9,723 nucleotides of DNA from an uncultured Planctomycetaceae bacterium (GTDB taxonomy: Bacteria; Planctomycetota; Planctomycetia; Pirellulales; Pirellulaceae): contig CAIXSC010000469.1 in NCBI GenBank assembly GCA_903921945.1, positions 1 through 9,723 on the forward strand. The letters are read 5' to 3'. Below the pieces are notes generated by a model that saw only the letters and a list, made by a program, of their open reading frames with translations, did not search any database and was not told where the DNA came from. Below are positions 5,716 through 9,723 of the stretch, piece by piece. The translations under genes and the position numbers were made by a program. How positions within the stretch are numbered: the stretch's first letter is position 1; the number at the start of each line of letters is the position of its first letter.

Positions 5716-7599
5716 GTGTTCATCGGCCCTGTCTTTGCTCGCGAACTGGTCACGACGCCGCGGCGTCCGCAGCACTATCTCACGCGCGCGGTATATGTCA
5801 CCGCGCTGCTGGTGCTGATGTGTACGGCGTGGCTGGTGGTCGCTGGCACGCAGATCATTCGCAATGTGGGCGACATGGCGCGCTTCGGCGCCAGCCTGTT
5901 CCAGGTGCTCGCGCCGCTGCAGTTGGCGCTGATCACCTTTCTTGCCGCGCTCGGTTCGGCCAGCGCTGTCGCCCTGGAAAAGGATCGTCGCACGCTGATT
6001 TTGTTGTTGCTCACCCGGCTGCGGAATTCCGAACTGGTGCTGGGGAAGCTGTTCGCCAGCCTGTTGGATGTCGTGACGATGATCGCGGTGGCGATCCCGC
6101 TGTTTTTGCTGGTGACGCTATTCGGCGGTGTCGATCCGGCCCAGGTCTGGCGGAGTGCCGCGATCACGCTCGCCACGGCCCTTGCCGCGGCCAGCCTCGG
6201 TTCCACGCTGGCCCTGTGGCGCGAAAAGACGTTCCAGACGCTTGCCCTGACGTTCCTGGGAATTGTCTTGTGGGTGGCGCTCGGGGAGATCGTCGCCACC
6301 GGTCGGCTGTTCGAACGAGCGGCCGGTTTGTCTTGCGGCACCTGGGCGGTCGCGCTGAGTCCGTGGCGAGCGATACTCGCAGCCGCTCGTCCGCTGGTGG
6401 GAGCCTCGGCGTCGGCGGACGCCACCAACCACGCGGTCGGCATTCTTCTTTACCTGGGCACGACCGGCGCCGCCGCGGTGCTGCTGAACGCGATCGCGAT
6501 CGCACGGGTCCGTGTTTGGAATCCGTCGCGCGAATTGATGCCGATCGCGCCGGTGGAACTGGAGGAAACCGAGGAGCATGCGGGCGAGCGGGCAGGCGAC
6601 CGAGCCGGCTCCGCTGCCGCGACCGGCGCGGCTCCGGCGGATGGCGCCGAGGCGGCTCGTCAAACCCACGTCGACTCGCGGCGGAACCGAACGCACGGCA
6701 AGAGCCGCGTGGTGTGGGATAATCCGATTCTCTGGCGGGAGATTCGCACTTGGGCGTATGGCCGGAAGGTGCTTGTGATCCGTTTGGTGTACGGCCTGTT
6801 GTTCGTGCTGGCGGCGGCCGGTTTGCAACAGACGATTGACTCGGGGGCCGCCACGCGCCGCGGCGAGGAACTGGCTGCGATCATCCCGCCCGCCGCTCGG
6901 CCGCTCGCCCCGTTTTTACTGTTGAGTGCCGTGATCATCACGGCGTTGGCGGTCACATCGATCACGAGCGAACGCGATGGGCAAGCGCTCGACCTGCTGC
7001 TTGTCACCGACTTGACGCCCAAAGAATTCGTGTTGGGCAAGATCGGCGGCGTGTTGTACGTGACGTGGCCGATGAGCCTCCTGCCGCTCGGATTGTGCGG
7101 CTATTTATGGTGGAACGGCGGGCTTGCGTTCGAAGATCTGCTGTTCCTGGCGGGCGGGTTGGCGACGGTGATCCTCTTTGTCGTGATGCTGGGGATCCAC
7201 TGCGGCATGATCTACGCCAATTCGCGCACGGCGATTGGCGTGAGCTTGGGAACGGTGTTCTTTCTTTTCCTGGGGATCATCACCTGCATGGTGATGATGA
7301 TTTCGTTCAGTGGTTCGTTTCAAACCCAGCAGGCCCAGTTCCTGATGGTCATTTTGGGCGGCAGCCTCGGTCTGTATGTCGCCCTGGGGTCGCGGAATCC
7401 GTCGCCGGCGATGGGGTTAGCGTCCATCGGGCTGCCGTTCCTGACATTTTACGCCATCACCAGCTATTCGCTGCACCACTATCTGGCCGTGTTCCTCGTG
7501 ACGGTTGCGGTTTACAGTTTCACGACCGCCTCCATGATGGTGCCGGCGATCACCGAATTCGACATCGCCATGGGGCGGAAGACGAAGAGCGAGGAATGA
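5716..7599 (+). CDS. fused double ABC-2-type transporter permease
   Basis: A 627-residue membrane protein made of two ABC-2-type permease halves in one chain. Half 1 (about 5-270) starts with ARELVTTPRR and has ALEKDRRTLILLLLTRLRNS at 87-106. Half 2 (about 335-627) starts with WREIRTWAYGRK (340-351) and has SERDGQALDLLLVTDLTPKE at 418-437. Matching motifs sit 331-332 residues apart. Each half has about six membrane segments, with a polar linker at about 275-335 rich in Ala, Gly, Glu and Arg. ABC-2 permeases export lipids, polysaccharides or drugs, or assemble gliding/secretion complexes (GldF/NatB type), using a separate ATPase. No ATPase gene is present in the window. The GTG at 5716 is chosen: GAGGA at 5701-5705 overlaps the esterase TAG. 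A GTG at 5665 would overlap the esterase gene by 37 bp and lacks an SD. Cargo unknown. Confidence 0.85.
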   Translation: MFIGPVFARELVTTPRRPQHYLTRAVYVTALLVLMCTAWLVVAGTQIIRNVGDMARFGASLFQVLAPLQLALITFLAALGSASAVALEKDRRTLILLLLTRLRNSELVLGKLFASLLDVVTMIAVAIPLFLLVTLFGGVDPAQVWRSAAITLATALAAASLGSTLALWREKTFQTLALTFLGIVLWVALGEIVATGRLFERAAGLSCGTWAVALSPWRAILAAARPLVGASASADATNHAVGILLYLGTTGAAAVLLNAIAIARVRVWNPSRELMPIAPVELEETEEHAGERAGDRAGSAAATGAAPADGAEAARQTHVDSRRNRTHGKSRVVWDNPILWREIRTWAYGRKVLVIRLVYGLLFVLAAAGLQQTIDSGAATRRGEELAAIIPPAARPLAPFLLLSAVIITALAVTSITSERDGQALDLLLVTDLTPKEFVLGKIGGVLYVTWPMSLLPLGLCGYLWWNGGLAFEDLLFLAGGLATVILFVVMLGIHCGMIYANSRTAIGVSLGTVFFLFLGIITCMVMMISFSGSFQTQQAQFLMVILGGSLGLYVALGSRNPSPAMGLASIGLPFLTFYAITSYSLHHYLAVFLVTVAVYSFTTASMMVPAITEFDIAMGRKTKSEE

Positions 7600-7669
7600 G
7601 CGGCGTGCGGCCGACGCCTCCGTTTAGGATAAGCGGTGTGTGGGGAAGGGCCGACGCCGGCGTTTAAGA
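7599..7669. repeat. imperfect tandem duplication downstream of the permease gene
   Basis: Copy 1 (7599-7629) begins AGCGGCGTG and contains GGCCGACGCCTCCGTTTAGGA. Copy 2 (7632-7669) begins AGCGGTGTG, has an extra 7 bp, and contains GGCCGACGCCGGCGTTTAAGA; the 21-bp cores match at 17-18 positions. Copy 1 starts on the last base of the permease stop codon. Each copy can fold: GGCGT/ACGCC (7602-7618) in copy 1 and GCCG/CGGC (7650-7661) in copy 2, both followed by GTTTA. It may be a dispersed intergenic element or a decayed double terminator. Confidence 0.6.
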
Positions 7670-7785
7670 AAATTGCTGGCGGACTCGCGGTCCAGGACGA
7701 TAACATAGGTTAGTCGCGACGCGGTCCCGGTCCGCCGGCCGGATCGACCGCTTGGTTCGCGCTCTCTTTCCGAAGGCTTCCGCTC

Positions 7786-9723
7786 ATGCCTACCACTCGT
7801 TTCGCGGTCCCGTCGAGCCGCTCTGGGGTTCCGCTGGCCGTCGCTCGCTTTCCGGCTCCTGTCGCGGTGGCGATGCCCACCGACGGTTGGTCCAAATTCC
7901 TGTCGGTGGGCTGGGTGGTGTTCGCCGTGATCGGCGTTCTCCTCTTGGTGGCCACGGCGGCGGCGCAACCGCCGCTCGCGGCGCCCTCGGAAGCCGGGCC
8001 GGTCGCGGCGGACGGCAGTGGCGGTGAAATCGAGGAACTGACTCGCGGCATCGTTCACGAGGCTTACGCTCAGCCCGTGGTGTTCAATCCGCAGCCGAGC
8101 GACGTGGTGGTGCAAGCCCCGCCGCAGCCGATCGAGGAACTTCCGCCCGAGGAAAAGCCGGCGGGTGACAACGTCGAATGGATCCAGGGCTATTGGAGTT
8201 GGGACGACGACGAGAGCCACTATGTTTGGGTCAGCGGCATCTGGCGAGCGGTTCCGCCGGGATTGGATTGGGTTCCCGGATATTGGTCGACCGTCGAGGG
8301 CGGGCATCAATGGGTGTCCGGTTTCTGGCGCGCGGAACAGACCGAGGAATTGGAATACCTGCCTGAGCCGCCGGCGAGCGTCGAGCGTGGCCCGGCGCTG
8401 GCCCCGCCATCGCCGGACCATGTGTGGGTTTCCGGTTGCTGGACGTGGATGGACAGCCGTTACTTATGGCGTCCCGGTTACTGGGTGGTTTGCCGGCCGG
8501 GCTGGGTCTGGGTGCCGGCTCGGTTCGTTTGGACCCCGTTCGGCTATCTGCACGTGGACGGTTATTGGGACTACGCCTTGCCACGTCGCGGTGTGATCTA
8601 CGCGCCGATCTGGTTCCCTCGCGGTCCTGTGGTGGGCCACCATTACCGGTACACGCCGCGCGTGGTCATCGATGTCCAAGTCTTCTCGTTCCACATGTTT
8701 TGCCGGCCAGCCCGCAGCGTTTACTGCTTTGGCGATTACTACGAAGCGCGGTACTTCGACCGCGGAATCTATCCGGGCTATGCCTACCACATGAGTCGCT
8801 ACGGTTACGATCCGCTGTTCGCCTACCATCGTTGGGAGCATCTGCGAACCGAACCGAATTGGCACGAGCGGGTTCGAGCCGACTACCGCCATCGCCGGGA
8901 TCACGCCGAGGATCGTCCGCCTCACACGGTGATCGCCGCCCGCGAGCTCGCCGCCCGCAGTGTTTCTCGGCCTGATGTGCAAAACCTGCTGCTCGCCACT
9001 TCGCTCAGCGGCCTGGCGAAACGCCCCGAACTGGGCTTCAAAGTCGAAACGGTCAGCCAACAGCGACGCAGTGAACTGCAAACGGAACTCGCCCGCTTGA
9101 ACGCGATTCAAGATCGCCGTCGCGAAGTGGAACTGCGCCAGGCCCGCGAATTGGCCGACCAGCGGTTGCAGGAGTCGCGTGAGCGAATCAACCGGGAAAT
9201 GGGCAAGAAAGGCCCACCGGACCGAGTGACAACGCCCGGCCGCGTCATCATTCCCGGCCAGGGAGACGCTGGCACTGGCATCGTCGACTTGCCCGGTCAA
9301 CGCCGCGACGATGTTGGGAAGGGCCGGCCCCATTCGCACAAAGTCAACCTCTTCGGCGACTCACTGGCTATCGCCCCGAAGGATCGCACGGACGAGCGAC
9401 CCGGTGATCGCGGAGACGGAGGCAAGCCCGCGGTCACGCTCCCCGGAGCCATCAAACCCGGACTGGGCCGGCCTGAATTCGGTAGACCCGAAATCGTGAA
9501 GCCCGAGATTGGCAAGCCGGACGGTGGCAAGCCAGACGGTGGCACGCCAGACAGTGGCAAGCCAGAGATTGGCCGACCCGACGGTGGCAAGCCCGAGATC
9601 GGCAAGCCGGAGATTGGCCGGCCCGATTTGGGACGGCCTGATCGAATTCGACCCGACCGAGGCCGACCCGAGGTTGGCAAACCCGACGGCGAGAAGCCTG
9701 ACTTGGGCAAGCCGGAGGTGGTG
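7786..9723 (+). CDS. exported WxxGxW-repeat protein with coiled-coil and pentapeptide-repeat tail (3' end outside window)
   Basis: 646 codons are open to the window edge with no stop, so the gene is 3'-truncated by the window. A hydrophobic segment at about 38-60 (FLSVGWVVFAVIGVLLLVAT, then AAAQPPLAA) is a signal peptide or anchor. Residues 130-350 hold a Trp/Tyr-rich domain with repeats WIQGYW, WVSGIW, WVPGYW, WVSGFW, WVSGCW, WRPGYW and a weaker HVDGYW. This fits the WxxGxW/YxWxxGYW repeat class of exported proteins of unknown function. Four Cys lie within or just after it. About 425-475 is charged and helical (Glu/Arg/Gln-rich), probably coiled coil. From 556 on comes a tail of G-[KR]-P-[DE]-x pentapeptides. 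The ATG at 7786 has GAAGG 9 nt upstream. A second ATG at 7873 (residue 30) would give a more normal signal peptide and may be the true start. It is 186 bp downstream of the permease gene; shared transcription is uncertain. Confidence 0.85.
   Translation, partial: MPTTRFAVPSSRSGVPLAVARFPAPVAVAMPTDGWSKFLSVGWVVFAVIGVLLLVATAAAQPPLAAPSEAGPVAADGSGGEIEELTRGIVHEAYAQPVVFNPQPSDVVVQAPPQPIEELPPEEKPAGDNVEWIQGYWSWDDDESHYVWVSGIWRAVPPGLDWVPGYWSTVEGGHQWVSGFWRAEQTEELEYLPEPPASVERGPALAPPSPDHVWVSGCWTWMDSRYLWRPGYWVVCRPGWVWVPARFVWTPFGYLHVDGYWDYALPRRGVIYAPIWFPRGPVVGHHYRYTPRVVIDVQVFSFHMFCRPARSVYCFGDYYEARYFDRGIYPGYAYHMSRYGYDPLFAYHRWEHLRTEPNWHERVRADYRHRRDHAEDRPPHTVIAARELAARSVSRPDVQNLLLATSLSGLAKRPELGFKVETVSQQRRSELQTELARLNAIQDRRREVELRQARELADQRLQESRERINREMGKKGPPDRVTTPGRVIIPGQGDAGTGIVDLPGQRRDDVGKGRPHSHKVNLFGDSLAIAPKDRTDERPGDRGDGGKPAVTLPGAIKPGLGRPEFGRPEIVKPEIGKPDGGKPDGGTPDSGKPEIGRPDGGKPEIGKPEIGRPDLGRPDRIRPDRGRPEVGKPDGEKPDLGKPEVV
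9451..9723 (+). repeat. 15-bp coding tandem repeat encoding G-[K/R]-P-[D/E]-x, at least 18 units
   Basis: Eighteen consecutive in-frame 15-bp units run from 9451 to 9720 and reach the window edge, so the true number is unknown. The peptide units include GRPEF, GRPEI, VKPEI, GKPDG (three times), GTPDS, GKPEI (three times), GRPDG, GRPDL, GRPDR, IRPDR, GRPEV, EKPDL and GKPEV. The Pro is invariant in all 18. Position 2 is Lys or Arg except one Thr, and position 4 is Asp or Glu except in the first unit (IKPGL). Codons vary among units, so the peptide pattern is under selection or the array is old. Confidence 0.9.

Noticed and set aside
9297..9710. A minus-strand Ser/Gly/Pro pentapeptide ORF
   Set aside because: It is the reverse translation of the 15-bp coding repeat; the plus frame is continuous with an exported multidomain protein and has an SD-preceded start.
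1..9723. Defence island, prophage, transposon or secondary-metabolite cluster
   Set aside because: No gene in the window has nuclease, toxin, integrase, transposase, NRPS or PKS features, and no flanking inverted repeats or tRNA sites were seen.

Overview
The window is GC-rich chromosomal DNA that looks like a planctomycete, probably a Pirellulales relative. The reasons are protein-level: the IroE-like esterase with its GSFTNIRGG and GGHNGKHGG signatures, a fused double ABC-2 permease, an exported WxxGxW-repeat protein with a low-complexity tail, and a mix of GTG and ATG starts with modest Shine-Dalgarno (SD) sequences. This placement is inference. I see no phage, CRISPR, insertion sequence, integrase, tRNA or rRNA.

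Layout, left to right. (1) At 1-92 (-) lies the first 30 codons of a probable CDP-alcohol phosphatidyltransferase (PgsA-like), cut by the window edge. (2) At 93-520 is a divergent intergenic region with a degenerate 10-bp tandem repeat and a candidate extended -10 promoter. (3) At 521-1684 (+) is a CobW/P47K-type G3E GTPase. Its stop codon lies inside a 17-bp tandem repeat that fills the convergent junction to (4) an APC-superfamily permease at 1742-3304 (-). (5) A site-2 protease (M50) follows at 3354-4421 (-). (6) Upstream of it, at 4498-4587 (-), is a 29-residue, extremely basic ORF that length-cutoff gene callers would miss. Genes 6, 5 and 4 run in the same direction with gaps of 76 and 49 bp and could share a transcript. 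(7) Facing the other way, a secreted or membrane-anchored alpha/beta-hydrolase esterase (4688-5701, +) is followed after 14 bp by (8) a fused double ABC-2 permease (5716-7599, +). (9) After an intergenic stretch carrying a two-copy imperfect repeat, a long exported protein starts at 7786 (+) and runs off the window end without a stop. It has seven WxxGxW-type repeats, then a charged helical segment, then at least 18 copies of a G-[K/R]-P-[D/E]-x pentapeptide.

No single pathway ties the genes together. Several act at the cell envelope: lipid synthesis, amino acid transport, intramembrane proteolysis, an exported hydrolase, ABC export and a surface-type repeat protein. The points most worth following are the basic mini-gene, the bipartite repeat protein, the double permease with no ATPase beside it, and three separate short tandem repeats at gene junctions.
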